A stretch of DNA of 64,000 nucleotides. Origin: Geranomyces variabilis. Taxonomy: Eukaryota > Chytridiomycota > Chytridiomycetes > Spizellomycetales > Powellomycetaceae. The stretch covers positions 1 through 64,000 of the forward strand of contig JADGJP010000049.1 of the NCBI GenBank assembly GCA_027603065.1, read 5' to 3'. The notes beneath the pieces were generated by a model that did not search any database, was not told the origin of the DNA, and saw nothing but the letters and a program-made list of their open reading frames with translations. Both the position numbers and the translations under genes were made by a program. Below, in pieces: positions 1 through 12,691 of this stretch (position 1 is its first letter; each line of letters begins with the position of its first letter).

Positions 1-559
1 CCGGATAAGCCATGCGGAGGCCATGCAGTCACATGCGGATCCAGGCAATAAGGGCGCCCTGGCATGAGGTGATGTTTTAACTAGGGGGAAGGGGTGGAGA
101 CAAGACTTTGACAGGTGGCCGCGGAGAGTCGTCAGCGTCGTAGGTGGCGATGAGTCACGTGTCGCGTCTATGATTTTGTCGAAGTCGATATGCATCTCAC
201 AGCAGTGGAGCACGCGCCACAAAGGGACAGCTGTTACGAGTACCGTGCCATGCCATTCCCACACTGCGGTGCGTCGTAGCCGTGCAGCCCTTGCAAAGGG
301 GACTGCTACTGCGGATGCTACGCCACACCATTCCACGCGCCGCATCCCGCTGCAGCAATGGCCCTGCGGAAGGGACAGCCACAGCACTGCCCCGTCTCGG
401 CCATTCGGGTTTTGCACAAGGGTCCGGCACGGAACGCAGCGTCACCTCCAGGAATACACGGAGAGCAACACGCCTCCCCTCGACACGGCGCAGAACCACC
501 CGCTGCGGCACGCGACGCACCAAGCCTGGTAGTCCCCAAGCGGATCCGCGCGGATCCCA

Positions 560-1260
560 TAAGGGAGGACTCCCAGATGCCCACGGGCCCCCGGACCGCA
601 GGGAGTACCTGCGGTGGGGAAGGGCCCGTGGAGGACAGTCGCCTGCAAGGGACCGCCGCAAGGTCTGGAGTTACCTTAAGTGGGGCAATGGAGGGCTGCT
701 GAGCGTTGCTTGCGAACTCCAGGGCTTAGGCAATCGGCCCGAGATGACTAGTGAGTCTAGGCGGTTGGCCGCGTAAAGCCTTGGCACCCGTTGTGCCAAC
801 GGGGCTCGACCTGTAGTCGAGCCGTGCGTGAGGGTTTTACTGCAACCCATAAAAAGACTCCAAGCTTGGTCGCCTGAAGCGACCCGGGCACTGATAATGC
901 CCGCCCACGGGGCGCCCCGTGGGTGAACGAGCCTGTAGCTCGAGCGGCGCCTGTGTGGCGTCCTCCCGGGCCGGTACCGCACCTCTAGAAGGTTTGGCTC
1001 CTGTAGAGTCGAACCTGAGGGGGGTGTAATGTGGGGGTACCGGTACTGTTACTGCGCCTGCTGCGCAGCTGCGCGAGCCTGTCGCTGCGCGCAGCACTGC
1101 TATATCTAGGCTGTCCTAGATGCAGTATGGGCCGCCCGTTCTTCTTCCACATAAGAGGGGACGGCCCCAAGGACGAGGGAGGTTCAACTCCTCTGGTTTT
1201 CACTTTATAAAGGGCCACTATCGAGCGGCACTTTACACCCTTGCTCTACCTTTCTCTACC
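560..1260. repeat. GC-rich hairpin-dense block, possibly part of a mobile element end
   Basis: I see no credible gene in 1-1682. Between 781 and 1120 there is a run of short perfect inverted repeats: 781-799 (7-bp stem), 803-823 (8-bp stem, loop CTGTA), 904-923 (20-bp perfect palindrome), 928-942 (5-bp stem, loop CTGTA), 1068-1095 (8-bp stem) and 1105-1120 (6-bp stem, loop CTGT). A TATA-like TTTATAAAGG lies near 1203, followed by a pyrimidine-rich stretch, which resembles the promoter part of a long terminal repeat. I found no matching second copy, target duplication or retroelement coding region in the window, so a solo LTR is only a guess. Confidence 0.35.
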
Positions 1261-1682
1261 CTTCACACTATCCTCGAGACTCATCACAGCTCATTGAAGG
1301 AGTTTCCTCATTATACTGAATACACTACCTGTTTACCATCTTATTCTTCATCCATACATCTGATGGTAGTCCAGATCCCTGGACCTTGCAGATAGACACA
1401 ACATTCAGCTTCCCCTTTGACACTTTTTCTGCAGGCCACTAGATGTACAAAAACTTATATATACATGGAATCCGGTTCCCAAGAGCGGACCCTTTCACAT
1501 TGTTTAAACCAGTTTTATATAAAATGCAGGAAGCAAAGCAGGCATTAGCTCACACTTTGCTTCAGAAATAGTTGTGGCATTATTGCATGTATTTTCACAT
1601 CGGGCCTGGGAGATGGACCCGTCCATCAGTATTTGCATATTGGCCTTTATGAAAGACCGGAACGGTTCTTATTTACAATTGT

Positions 1683-4600
1683 TTAATACATGGTGCGGTT
1701 CTCTTCATAAATTCGGTCCAACAGTCCGAATAAAAGCCGTCCTGCTTCGCCCGCCGCGTCGGGTTGGCTGACAGATGCTGTACTGAAAGCGAGAGGGTGG
1801 GGCGCACGTTCTCCCGGGTGGCTTTGCTGCGGGTGCAGTGTACTTCGATTGTCGTGAAGTGGTCGAGGTGAGGATGACGGGTGAGGATGAAGCTGAGTTT
1901 CGAGCCTCACGGCGCGCTGAGAAAAGAAGGATCGAACGTTTACATCGGACTCTGTACGAATTACGCAGCGTCGTCCTACCTTTGGTCTCAATAACGAATG
2001 AATTAGCAAGCTTGACGAATTTCCAAACTGAGTGGGCTGTGCCGCTTCGCCGCCGGCTCGTTCCACGCGAGCGAGGATTGCATTCAGGTACTGTGACTCG
2101 TCCTCCCCGGGATCCCAATCGGGATTATTGATTCGGAAATTCAAAAAAGATTGCTCCATCTTGCCACCCTTAGACATAAACCGCTCGTCCTGCGCTTGAG
2201 TCTGAGCACCGAACTAGATATGGGGTTGAGGCCCGCAGTCACGATTGGGCTGTGCGGATTGGGAAGAAAACACCCGGACGCACCTTGGCGTTCCCATGTT
2301 TTCGAAAGTCCCAGACCGCAAACGAGCAAACATGCCCGACGCCATCAACATGGACTGTAAACTCTTTAAAAAAGTCGATGATTTCGGCCGCGCAGGAAGG
2401 GAGCGAATAGTAGAGGATGATGGGCGCAAGTATGACCGACGCGAGATCTTGAAAGAAAAGGAAAAGTTTGTAGGGCAGCAGAGCACCGAACTCCCGCCGT
2501 ACCTAAAGCGCGAAAGTGTTATATTGTCGTCCATCGCCATCGTTCAATGTTGCTGGAGCTTACGGCTTCAGAGTGCATCCTTCCCCTCCATGAGTCGGGA
2601 AAGTATCGCACTTCTTCTACAACATTGCGCAGCAACAACGCAGGCTCGAACACTTCATTGTCATCGGGCACCATGCCCCGAAGGACCGCCGTAGACGTTG
2701 CAAAAATGCCAATGTAGAAGAACACAGAGCGACCTGAAGTTATCTCGAAACCATGCAAGAGATCTTCAGAGAGTACCGTCGCCACAATCAGAACGGAGAG
2801 GAAGGCGCCTGTTATGAAGGAGATGAATCTACATAATAGAGGTCAGATATTAGTCAAAGGGCGGGACGAGAACTGCCCCTCCATGTCTCCCTCTCACCGT
2901 GCGAGTGTTGTCACTCGTGCATTGGGGAACTGATTCATGTACTTGTTTGCTATGCGGTAACTCCTATTGAGCCGTCTTTGGAACAAATCCGGCAGTTCGT
3001 TAAACTCGCGGAATTTCCAATAGGCTAAAGGTGAGTACTGTCGAGTGCCCAATGATGATGGGTTTTTATGAAACTCCTGGCGTGCAGAACGTAGCCGTAT
3101 GAGCTATTATCAGGCGCCGCCCCACTACAGTTTCCTTGCACCAAGTGTACCTCAGTATAGCGAAAGAAGAAATGCATGAGGCGGTAAAACAGGATAAAGG
3201 GCGCAAAGGCCAGGACCCATAATGCTGCATGCTGAAACCGTTTTTTTAATCTGCAAAGTTGATTGTGAGTATCCCTCAAGCTACTTCATTGCGATGCAGC
3301 AAGTTCATACCCGTTGACAAGTGATGTTCTATTGCGTCCGGTCACAAATTTTGCGCGAACTTGTCCGGACTCGTCGAAGACATACTCAAGAAGGGTTTTC
3401 GTCAAACTCCATTCGATGTAGTTAGTCAAGAATTGCTGGTCCGCAATGTATGGCAGCGGCACAGACAGGTCCAGCACGTCCTTGTTGAACAATGCAACCA
3501 GATAATTTTCCTTGCGAAGGATGCGATTGGCGATAGTGTGCGCGTTCAAAGCAGCGTCGCGGACAGGCAGCGTTGACAGTGTAGCAACTACATCCGCCCA
3601 GGTGATCGTTTGCATTTCGGCCTGCAGTGTCACGATGTAAGCAAAGTACCAGGTAGGTCACAGCCTGCTTGATGGCGCACCTCTTCAAACCCGAGAACAT
3701 GCTTGTAAAACCGAGAAACTTCGAGTAGATGAGGCACCTCTCGAGCCAGCATCAAGAATTCCCATGACCACCATCCAAAAAATATCACAATAATCAACTT
3801 GGATCCCATATGCACACTGTGAAGAAGGACTTTCTTAACATGCAGCTGCGAGCACAGACACCGGCGTGCTCAAAAAACAGGTACCTGGCTAAGCAGTTGT
3901 CCGCTATCACCTCCGAGAGTCGCTTCTTTTCATGTATAAGCGGATAATCGATGCAGGCAAACAGAAAAATGGAAAAGGCCACAATAAAGGCAAGGATGCT
4001 AGAAATAATCCGTTGTCAGCTACGTCCGGTAAAGCCATTGCATGAGAGGGTTTGGTCCACTCACAGCAGGTTCGTGACTCTGGCAAGCATAATCGAATAG
4101 AACCCTTTGCCTTCGTAAAAGGAGTAAATCTGTATGGCTCATCTTAGTAAATGGGCGAGTGGCTGCACGGCCTGTCTAAAGAAATGTACCTTTTCCAAAA
4201 CGAGATCTTCGTTCTTCGCATTTACCCAGAAAGCCATGGCCCGCTCCTTGAGATCCGAGGATGCCGCCAGCGACATACTCGCCGCAAAGTTTCCGAGAAT
4301 CCCAGAAGGTTTCGGGCTGCGGGCTGGCCGCCCAAGCCCAAGCCGTTGACGCTGCGACCTTGAGCCCAGATCTTGAGCTGACAGTGTTCGAGTCCGTTCG
4401 CCTGTTAGGGGTCGCATCTCATATCGAATGGAAGCGGGAGCCTCGCCACCATCGGAATCATCTTCCCCTTCATCATTTTCAAAAGGAATCGTAGGAGGTT
4501 GATATGCCGGCGTAAAATTGTTGAAGTTTTGACGAGAAACGGGGGTGCGGAGAGGAGCTGACGGGTTTTGAGCCGCGGCCTGGTCCCAGTCCGTAACATA

Positions 4601-4825
4601 TATCGCGCCTAGTTCTGCCGGAGCCGCAGGTTGTGCGCTAGGGATGCCAGCGCCATAAGGCACTGACAGCACGGGCACCCTTTCCGCATCATAACAGGAA
4701 GGCCCTGGGTCGCCGTCGCTGTCAGGTTCGTCTTCGTTCAAAATCGGGGGAGCGTAGGAGATCCCTCCGTGAGGGCCATTCACATCAACGTCAGAAAAGC
4801 CAGGCGCGTGTGGTTGCGGGTTCAT
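1683..4825 (-). CDS. ATG9: Autophagy lipid scramblase Atg9
   Basis: Multi-pass membrane protein of Golgi-derived vesicles that seed the autophagosome membrane; the family scrambles phospholipids and works with Atg2. The gene is read from 4825 down to a TAA at 1683 in about nine or ten exons. The first exon encodes an acidic, disordered cytosolic region of about 220 residues. Later exons carry family landmarks in order: YEGKGFYSIMLARVTNLL, helix ILAFIVAFSIFLFACIDY, helix LIIVIFFGWWSWEFLML, TITWADVVATL, NRILRKENYLVALFNKDVL, helix WVLAFAPFILFYRLMHFFF, YWKFREFNELPDLFQRR, VFFYIGIFATSTAVLRGMVP, FPDSWRGRMHSEAV and FTVHVDGVGHVCSFAVWDF. The C-terminal exon (2177-1683) has the typical KMEQSFLNF motif and then a low-complexity tail. 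It is divergent from the TFIIIC gene, with about 300 bp between start codons. The splice join near 3850-3910 is uncertain. Confidence 0.95.
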
Positions 4826-5126
4826 AAGGTCAACGGGCGGGGCCGTGGAGCGGAAGCAGTCCGCTGAGTGTGTTCAGAACTTGTTTGGAGGGGAAGAGGG
4901 GCAAGTGCGATGGTGGGCTTCACGTTCACGTTGAACTGGTGACACTCTCGCAATCGAGCACGCACAGCGTGGCCACTTTCCACATCGAACTTGACGCTGT
5001 CCTGAAGCCGAAGCCCAAAGCTCGAGGTCGGCCAACTGACACGAGAAGTTTCCCGTCTCGATCTATTCAGAAATATTCAGCAGAAAGAACTTGGGTAGGG
5101 GCGGGGTCGGATATTCTGGTCAAGAC

Positions 5127-8100
5127 ATGGAGGACGCTCAGACTGGATCGCAAGGGGAGTCGGAGCATGGGCACACTCGAGAACCACGTGCCAGGACGGA
5201 AACCGTCGAGACGCACGATGCGGAGGATATTCCAGTCGATGTCGGGTAAGCTAGGATATGTGTCGCAGGTCGCTGACTTGACACTACGTCCCTCTCATGC
5301 GTGGATTTGGCCGCGTTGACAGCCGCTTGCTGGATATTGCCACGGCGGATGCAGGAATATCCGCGGCAAAGCATGCTGACATTTTGTGGGAGGAAGATCC
5401 GGAGGCCATGATGGAGATCAGCGAGACGGTCGGCTCAGACGATTGGGGAGGCAAGCCAAAAAAGCGACGCAAGGTACATCAACTGGCCGGCCGTTTTGCG
5501 AGAAGCTTTCTGGGAATCTGTCTGATCTGAAGGCTTTGAAGGTGCGACGGAAGAAAACTGAGCTGACCGAGGAACAAGCTGAGATCGTGGGGCAAGCCAA
5601 CTTGGCATATTCTGATGGGCGACATCTTGAAGCAGTCGGCCTGCTGCATAAGGTCATTCAGGGTGCTCCCAACGCGTACCAAGCTTGGGCTACGCTTGCA
5701 ATATTGCACGACGAGCTCGGGGATGCGGACAGAGCACTGCGAACACTTATGATGGCTGCACATCTTGCGCCGAAGGACGGCATCCTTTGGAATCGTCTTG
5801 GTGACAGATCGAGGTACGAATCTATGCTTAGAAGCCTGAGGCACGGATTTTATGCTTATAGACTTTGGCAGGAAAGCGGGTCACAACGAGCAAGCTTTAT
5901 ATTGCTTCTCCCATGCTATTCGCGTTGACCCGATGGATCTCGATTCATTGTGGGATCGGGCGGCCATATACCACGAGCGCGGGATGTATCAAAAAGTGCG
6001 TGGTTTGTCCAGCTTGTGGTCTTATAGAGCTGCAGCTAATCATGCTTGTGTTTCAAGGCTATTAACGACTACATGGCAATCCTGAAAATCATCCCATGGA
6101 ACATGCCTGCGGTCAAAGAGCTTTGCAAGCTTTACCTTAGTCTTCACGACACCAAGCGCGCAATAGCCCTCTTTGAAGGCGCTATGAAAGCGGACGTTGA
6201 GGATCCGCTACCTCCTTCTCCGTTAGGTTATGACGACGATAATCTGTCCGAACAATTGGAAGACGAAGACATCGACAATGCGGAGACTGTAACCGACATG
6301 TACGGACGACCCGTTGGCAAAAGTAGCAGACCTGTGGTCTCGAATACCCGAGTTGGGTACGAAGAGCTCAACATGCTCTCAGAGCTTCACATGGACGTAG
6401 GTGCTTACGCTAACGCTATAGCTGCTATAAAACGGGGCTGCCGCCGCATTCTCCGTTCGGCAGATCAGGCCCCGGAGGCACGTGATGAGGTCCATGAAGA
6501 CGACACTGAATTCATTGGGGAGGAAGGCGGGCAGCCAATCCCGCTTGATCTGCAAATAAAGCTTGGCATATGCAGATTGTATCTGGATGATCCCATCACG
6601 GCACAGGTAAGAAGACTAATCACGTGCCTTATGTGCTTGGACTTACGTACATCAGCATTTCATAGGCCCACTTCCAACCTTTGTATGCAATGCCATTAGC
6701 TGAATACGGCGATCTTTATCTCGACGTCGCAGATGCTTATATGAAGTGTAAAATGTACCCAAGCGCGTTAGCTGTGTTAGACGTGATCAAGCGTGACCCG
6801 GAGTTGGACGCGCCGATACTGTGGAAAAAGATGGGAATATGCCACTCGCGGCTGGGAAACCTTATGGTAGCGGCCCATTGGTTTGAGACGGTACTTCAAG
6901 CTCTGCCTGGCGACCGGGGTACCAAGTTTGAACTCGCAACAGTTTGCGACGAACTTGGCGACGACGAACGCTACAACGAGCTTGTGAGCGAGATGGAGGC
7001 TGCTCAGTACCGCGGAGACGAGGAAGAAGATGAATTGCCGCACGATTTAGGCGGACATATTTATGCAATGCCGTTCGGAGCACCATCTCGCAACGATCAG
7101 ACGGAGCTGCCATTACGGAAAACATTGCCTTCGTTTATTCGTGAAGAAGAGATTGACTCAAGTGCTCTGCGTGACAAGACAACCCTTGAGGCCGCAGAAG
7201 CCCAGAAGCGGAAACAGACGCTCGCCTTCCATGCGCAGGTCATGGAATTGTACCTTCGCATACACGAAAAAATCAACCGAGCGGAGTTCCTGCGGACTGC
7301 GAGGAAGCTCCTCGCGCGCTTTCAAAATACTCGAGCATTTTATCCGCACGACCGCGCTAAATTATTTACGGGAGTTCGGACGAGTCGGCGACGGAGCCAG
7401 ACGGCATCCGTCGCGCCAGATACTGATGCCGATGAGCATCGTGACCTCGTGGAACCCCGCATGGATCGTCCTCCAGACACCGTCGAGTTTCAAGGCCTCA
7501 AGTTTACGCAGTGGTATGACGTGTTTGTAAAGTACGCGTATGTCTCTGTGATGGATGGCAAGGAAGAGGACGCGCAGGATGCCCTTAAATCGGCATTTGA
7601 TGCCAACGTATTTTTTCACGACGAGGTTATGAAAATACGGCTGCGATTACATATGATATGTAAGTCACCCATTGCAGTGACCAACCTGCCCTCAACGCTC
7701 TAAGCAGTAGGTCCTCTTTGTGCAGCGGTGGCAATATATGCGGGGAACGCAGTTCGGGTGACGGAACTCTGTCGCTGGTTTTGCGCGTTCAAACCGTTCG
7801 TGAACGACGTTTATCGCCTCTACTGTGCCATGCAAGCTGGGTAGGATGTCGCCCTGTTAAAACGTGCGCTGAAGCGGTATTCATTCTCCACTACCTGGCA
7901 GTGGATCTGAAGCCGTTTCGTGTTTTGCGATGGCCAGTAGCCTCAAGTACTTCAATCGGCAAATGAAGCTCATGGAAAAAAGTGCCAAGGCCCACCCGTC
8001 ATCGCCAGACTTCCGAAATCCGTTACTGCTCACTGTTTATGGACACATTTTGCAAGCAGGCCGCAGCTACCACAGCGCCAGCAGCTTATATGTCAAAGCT

Positions 8101-8556
8101 TTGAGCATATGCCCGAATGATCCTCTTATTAATTTCTCACTCGGCCTGGCGCACATACAGCGCGGGATGCAACGCAAGTCTGACAACAGGCACATGCACA
8201 TGATGCAAGGGTTTACGTGTGTCTTGCGGTACTACGAGCTGCAAGGCCGCAGCACGGAAGCCAACTACAATGTCGGGAGGGCATTTCATCACGTTGGTAG
8301 GTGCCAGCACACCTGGGGAAAGCTGACGGAGCTGGAGCATGTGCAGCTAAACTGCAGGACACTTTGCTCCACGTTAGGTTTGAATCATCTCGCCGTTCCT
8401 TACTACGAGAAAGTTTTGGCGGCCTCGGCGCCGGGCGCATCCAATATGTCGCGAGATCTCAAAGGCGAAGCTGCATACAATCTTTCGCTTATATATGTCA
8501 CTAATGGATCACCCGGGCTAGCGCAAAACCTCCTTAGGAAGTACTGTACATTCTAG
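5127..8556 (+). CDS. TFC4: TFIIIC subunit Tfc4/Sfc4 (GTF3C3), TPR protein
   Basis: TPR subunit of the tau-A half of TFIIIC, which binds tRNA and 5S promoters and recruits TFIIIB for RNA polymerase III. Start ATG 5127 opens an acidic exon; splicing 5246-5320 joins it in frame to a segment ending GGKPKKRRK. TPR units follow: ANLAYSDGRHLEAVGLLHKV, YQAWATLAILHDELGDADRA and, after further introns, ALYCFSHAIRVDPMDLDSLW and AVKELCKLYLSLHDTKRAI. A second TPR block is encoded at 6690-7700 (YGDLYLDVADAYMKCKMYP, LWKKMGICHSRLGNLMVAA), and a third at 7930-8556 ends with AAYNLSLIYVTNGSPGLAQ. TPR blocks separated by an acidic linker (6280-6540) are the usual plan of this subunit. Short introns interrupt the gene; the joins at 5474-5530 and 7660-7930 are uncertain. 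Confidence 0.9.
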
Positions 8557-8743
8557 TAGTCAAACGAAGCGGGCTGCTACCATGCACATATAATCGTTGT
8601 TTCCCGGAAATATATATTAGCAAATGGAAAGAGGAGGGCCAATAGCGAGGTTTCTTAGGCCTTCTTGAACGGCCACCCTAAAAGTACGAAGGAACAAACA
8701 GAGATTTAGGACTCTGGGTGTACCTCAAATAGGAAGCGCTTTG

Positions 8744-9429
8744 TCACTCACAGGCGGGAATCGGCTCAATCCACTGCCGTCCTTCAATGGCCAGCTGCTT
8801 CTCCCACATGGCTTTGTAGGCCGGGTCCTATTTTGCGTTGGGATGTTAGGGCATGGCCGCACACACAGCAAGATTGCGGATCGGTTTATGACTTACGTGG
8901 AATTCCTTTGCCCACAGCATGGATGGGATCCATCGGTCGGGGTATCGGTGTCGGATCTGAACGCCAAATAAGAACGCCATAAGCGGCCCGCTCATTGATA
9001 AGCCAAAACGAAACAGCAGCAGCGCCCATGTCGCCTCGCATGGATTACAGCGATGCTAGTGCCGTAGCCGTTCACGGCAGGCGCAAAACATCGAGACGTT
9101 TGTGCACCTCCGAGCCCGCCTCGGGAACCACAGAGCGCTGAACGCGGATTACGCTGCATCGGTCCAGTTTCCCTACCTCGCGATTTGCGGAAAACTTCCA
9201 TGCGGCGGCCACAAGAGTCGCTACACCGGCGCCGGCAATGATGGTGTTGACAAAGTAGTTTTTGGGGGCAGGCCACCAGCCGCCTGCGGGTCCAAGAGGA
9301 AGAGGAGTAAGTGGTAAGTGAGCGAAGGCGAGCATAGTGGAGGGGGCGCTTCACGAGCAGAATCAGTCAGCACGCACCGTAGTAGGACCAAACCCACTGG
9401 GGGTAGGGGTATTTTCCGCCGCCTCCCAT
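8744..9429 (-). CDS. Small conserved fungal mitochondrial membrane protein
   Basis: Four short exons. Exon 1 starts at ATG 9429 and encodes MGGGGKYPYPQWVWSYYG; splicing joins it to GGWWPAPKNYFVNT, a single hydrophobic helix (IIAGAGVATLVAAAW) and KFSANRE. After an unusually long intron of about 200 nt comes IRHRYPDRWIPSMLWAKEFH, then DPAYKAMWEKQLAIEGRQW and a TGA at 8744. The order of a KYPYPxxVWS motif, a GGWW motif, one helix and an RWIPSxxW motif matches a widespread small fungal protein that I associate with the inner mitochondrial membrane, perhaps complex I. I do not know its accepted name and leave the symbol empty. Confidence 0.7.
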
Positions 9430-9782
9430 GCTTGCTTAAGTAGGTCGGAGTCGTGTGTGTGTTTTAGTTAGAGAATGAGAGCTAACGTCGAGACGTCGAG
9501 CGCCTTGTGTCTGGATACAATAGCGCTCGCGGCCGGGTTCTGGCGAGATCACGTGACGGAGAGTGAGTTGCTGCGCGCGAGTGACAGCGAACAAATGCAC
9601 GCGTGGTCAGTGCGCAGCACTCGCGACTCGCGTGTGTTGTCCGCCTGTGTTCCCCATGCTCGCACCCCGCCTCTCCTTTTGGTTTGCCATTGACGGCTTG
9701 ACACTTGACGTTTTCAAAAGCGCTATTAAACAAACGGCTGGTCCGAGCCGCCGACGTTTCCAATTATCTGTCCTCCAGCAAG

Positions 9783-10854
9783 ATGCACGCGCCCATCGCC
9801 ATCTCCCTCCTCGTCTCGGCCTTGGCCTCGGTTGCTCTCGCACAGAGCGCGCCTTACCTCGACGGAACCTGGAACCGAACGGTTCCCGAAGCAATCAACT
9901 GCGGGAACGACCTGGTTGTAGATGACTTTACGACCCCCCATGCCGGAGTTGTAGGTTCCCGCTAGGGGGCACAGGGCAAAGAGGCCCTTCCTCGAGGTGA
10001 TGTGTCTGACCCATGTATGGTTTATTCCGCAAAGCTTCCGCTCCGGGGAGAGACAGCTACTCGAGACCTGAATCAACTCGGCGGTGACTACGGGAAATCG
10101 GCCACAGGAATGACCGTTAGCATTGGCACCGACGGCGCGAGCATCACTCCTACGAATCCAGCGGGGGCGTTTTTCTTTTTCAAAGCGGATGCGATCGCTT
10201 GTTTCGACCTGACAAACATGAACTCGCTGGCCTTCGACATCATTGCTCCTGCTGGGGGCTCTTTCGACATTGGGCTGACTCAAAAGTCTGCCGACTGCCA
10301 CGAACGCGTGGGCGGCGAATCAGGGTCCTCGGACTCGCCTTACGTGCCGCTTACCAAGTACATCACACCAAATGGTCAGAAGCAAACAGTCGTGGTTCCG
10401 TTCCAGGACATCAAAGGAACCTTCGACTTTGCTCATACTAAGGACGTGACCTTCATAAACTGGAAGCCTCAAGGAGCGAAATTTCTGATGAGCAATATCC
10501 GACTTCGTCGCGCGTAAGTTACTTTAAATTTTTTATTCGTGTTTTGGTGTACTAATGACAGATGATAGATGCAACGGCAATGGACCGAACGGAACCAACA
10601 CCACCGTCTCGACCGGCAGCGCTGGCATTAGCGCCGCCCCTGCGCCTGGTAACTCGACCACCTCGGCCTTGCCGGCAGCCACCTCATCCGTTGCTGCCGT
10701 TTCCTCCACCTCGAGCGCAGATGCCGCCGCCAGCACCGGGGCCGCAGCAGCTGGTCAGGCTATCAACCCCGTAGCCCAGAGCGCCGCATCGGGCATTACC
10801 TCTTCTGCGTTTGCCCTGGCGGCGCTCGTTGCTGGCGTCGTGGCTTTGCTTTAA
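9783..10854 (+). CDS. Secreted GPI-anchored protein with a galactose-binding-like beta-sandwich
   Basis: Begins with a clear signal peptide (SLLVSALASVALAQSAP, cleavage after ALA or AQ). The mature part contains NRTVPEAINCGNDLVVDDF and, after an intron at 9951-10033, a beta-rich region (SLAFDIIAPAGGSFDIGLTQ, VVVPFQDIKGTFDFAHTKDV, FINWKPQGAKFLMSNIRLRR) that resembles carbohydrate-binding, galactose-binding-like or CIA30-like sandwiches. A second intron (about 10516-10569, with a CTAAT branch site) leads to a Ser/Thr/Ala-rich stalk and a hydrophobic C-terminal tail (FALAALVAGVVALL), the usual GPI-attachment signal. A cell-wall or surface role is inferred. The assignment to a beta-sandwich fold is from pattern only. 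Confidence 0.75.
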
Positions 10855-11006
10855 TCTAAAGTATAACCTGTTGGAAAGCCCTGTCTCTTAATGGGACTTG
10901 AAATGTTTTCGTATGTAGTAAGCAGTCGTTGTATTTACCTGCTATAATAGGATACATCTGTGTACATTGTTTCTTATTCGTCGCAATGTCACCAATAAAC
11001 GCTTTA

Positions 11007-12508
11007 TTACTCTTTAGCAGCCGAGTCTACCGTCAGAAACCCGACATCGTTGAATTTCAGTGCCTCGTTGCCCCACGCGGTCCACCCAGGCAGCACACTG
11101 CGAGCAAAAAGCTCCAGCTTGCGAGCATTCGCGGGGAGAAACGCGGCAAAAAGATCATCCAGCAGCGGCTTTCGCGAATGTTGCTTGTACGGTACACTGC
11201 AAATTGCCCGTCGGGATGGCAGATCCGGCGAGGAATCGCTCGAGAGAGAAGTCTTCATCCTCCCGATTATTAGCTGCAAAAGCGATCAGCAATTCTTCCG
11301 CATCGTCTGTGCCCGCCGGTGGTACGTACTATTTCGTAGGGTTTCCGATGCACCGTGGATGGGCTAAAGACCCAATCTCCCGCGGCGGTCACTTTGAGCC
11401 AGTACCACTCTCCGACCAGCGCTAGTCCCCACGCGCTGAAGAGTTTGTTGCGTACAAAATCCTGAAACTGCGCATCGATTTTTTGGTTGGTGACAATTCC
11501 ACCCCCATATTGAGCTAGCCCCTTCTCTCCTTACTTTCGGTCGGTTTGTTACCCACACCGCAACATACCCGCCAGGGCGGACAAGTCGTTTACCGGGTAT
11601 CTTGTACAGATCGTAAACGTCTATTTCGGCGTATTTTCCAGCTCTTTTCACGCTCTTGTTCGGCCATGCTATCCAAACGCGAGCGTTAGCGGGGCGCAAC
11701 TGAAAGTCGTTAAATCGTCGTACGCACGTACGAGGGTCCATGACGATAAAATCAAATGGGTCAACTGGGAGAAAAACAAGGCAATGTTTTCAGATAAGCA
11801 GGTGTCCAGCATAGAGCGCCCTCCTCAGAGACGGCATGCCATACGTGTCCTGAGGGCTTGCGGTGCTCGGGCTAGATCAGACGTGATAAAAGACGAATGA
11901 CGTGGGATGATGTACGAGTGATCTAGCACGTTCAGCGTTTTGCAGGTGTCGGAGTTGTTCTGGATGATTGCACGAAACAACCCGCCAATATCGTCTGGCA
12001 ATACATCATCGACGTTTAGAGTACAGCAGTCGCCGGTCGAGCGGGGAGCCGATATGTCTGCAAGCTCCTCAAACTTGATAAAGTCGAGCTCGTGTTCCGG
12101 CTCCACCGTCGCTGGATCTCCTATTGACATCGGAAAGCCGCCTTCAAGGGAGGTTAGCGACGAGTGGGCCGCCAACAGCCATTCGCGTATCAAGTCGTAG
12201 GCTTCGTCTCCTTTCGTTGGTTGCCGAGCTTTTTTTCGCCCTCCACGCTTGCGTTTCAACGATGCTGTTGATTGACTTTCAGTCGCCTCTCCTTCATCCA
12301 CTGCGTCGGGAACACTTGGTTGCGATCCCCCAACGTTTGCCGGCGGCGAACTAGACTTTGGTTCCCTGGCGTCGTCAGGCTTTGCGGCAAAATACTGAGT
12401 TGTGACTAGCGAAACAGGCCAGCGCCAATGATCCCCAAGCGAGAGCATCTGAGGCCCGAGCACCCAGCCATATTCGGAGTTAAATAAGACTTGAGAAGCC
12501 GGCGCCAT
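11007..12508 (-). CDS. METTL4-type MT-A70 adenine-N6 methyltransferase
   Basis: MT-A70 family enzyme of the METTL4 branch, which transfers methyl from S-adenosylmethionine to adenine N6 in DNA or small nuclear RNA. I start at ATG 12508 (MAPASQVLFNSEYGWVLGP), because the longer reading frame begins without ATG. A basic patch SLKRKRGGRKKARQP follows. The catalytic motif is created by splicing: FDFIVMDP lies in one exon and PWPNKSVKRAGKYAEIDV in the next, giving DPPW after removal of 11670-11732 (approximate). Then come YVAVWVTNRPK, WGLALVGEWYWLKVTAAGDW, VHRKPYEI and the C-terminal signature SVPYKQHSRKPLLDDLFAAF ... ARSVLPGWTAWGNEALKF, typical of METTL4. Length is about 430 residues. Enzymatic activity is inferred from intact motifs. 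Confidence 0.9.
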
Positions 12509-12691
12509 TATAGTGCGTGCCTGAATTCCCAAAGCAGACCGCGCCTGCGCTGACGGTGACTCATCTTGTCCGCGAACTGCAGCGATTTATATTCAAAATA
12601 TTCTCACTCCGATATCTCCTAAATTTCCGCTATACGCCGAATGTTCTAACTACAATCAATCGAGCCATACCCATCTCGGCCCCGGTGCGGA

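Noticed and set aside
1180-1205. tRNA T-arm-like sequence (GGTTCAACTCC) with a 5-bp stem
   Set aside because: No A box, anticodon arm or acceptor partner can be fitted within 80 bp upstream.
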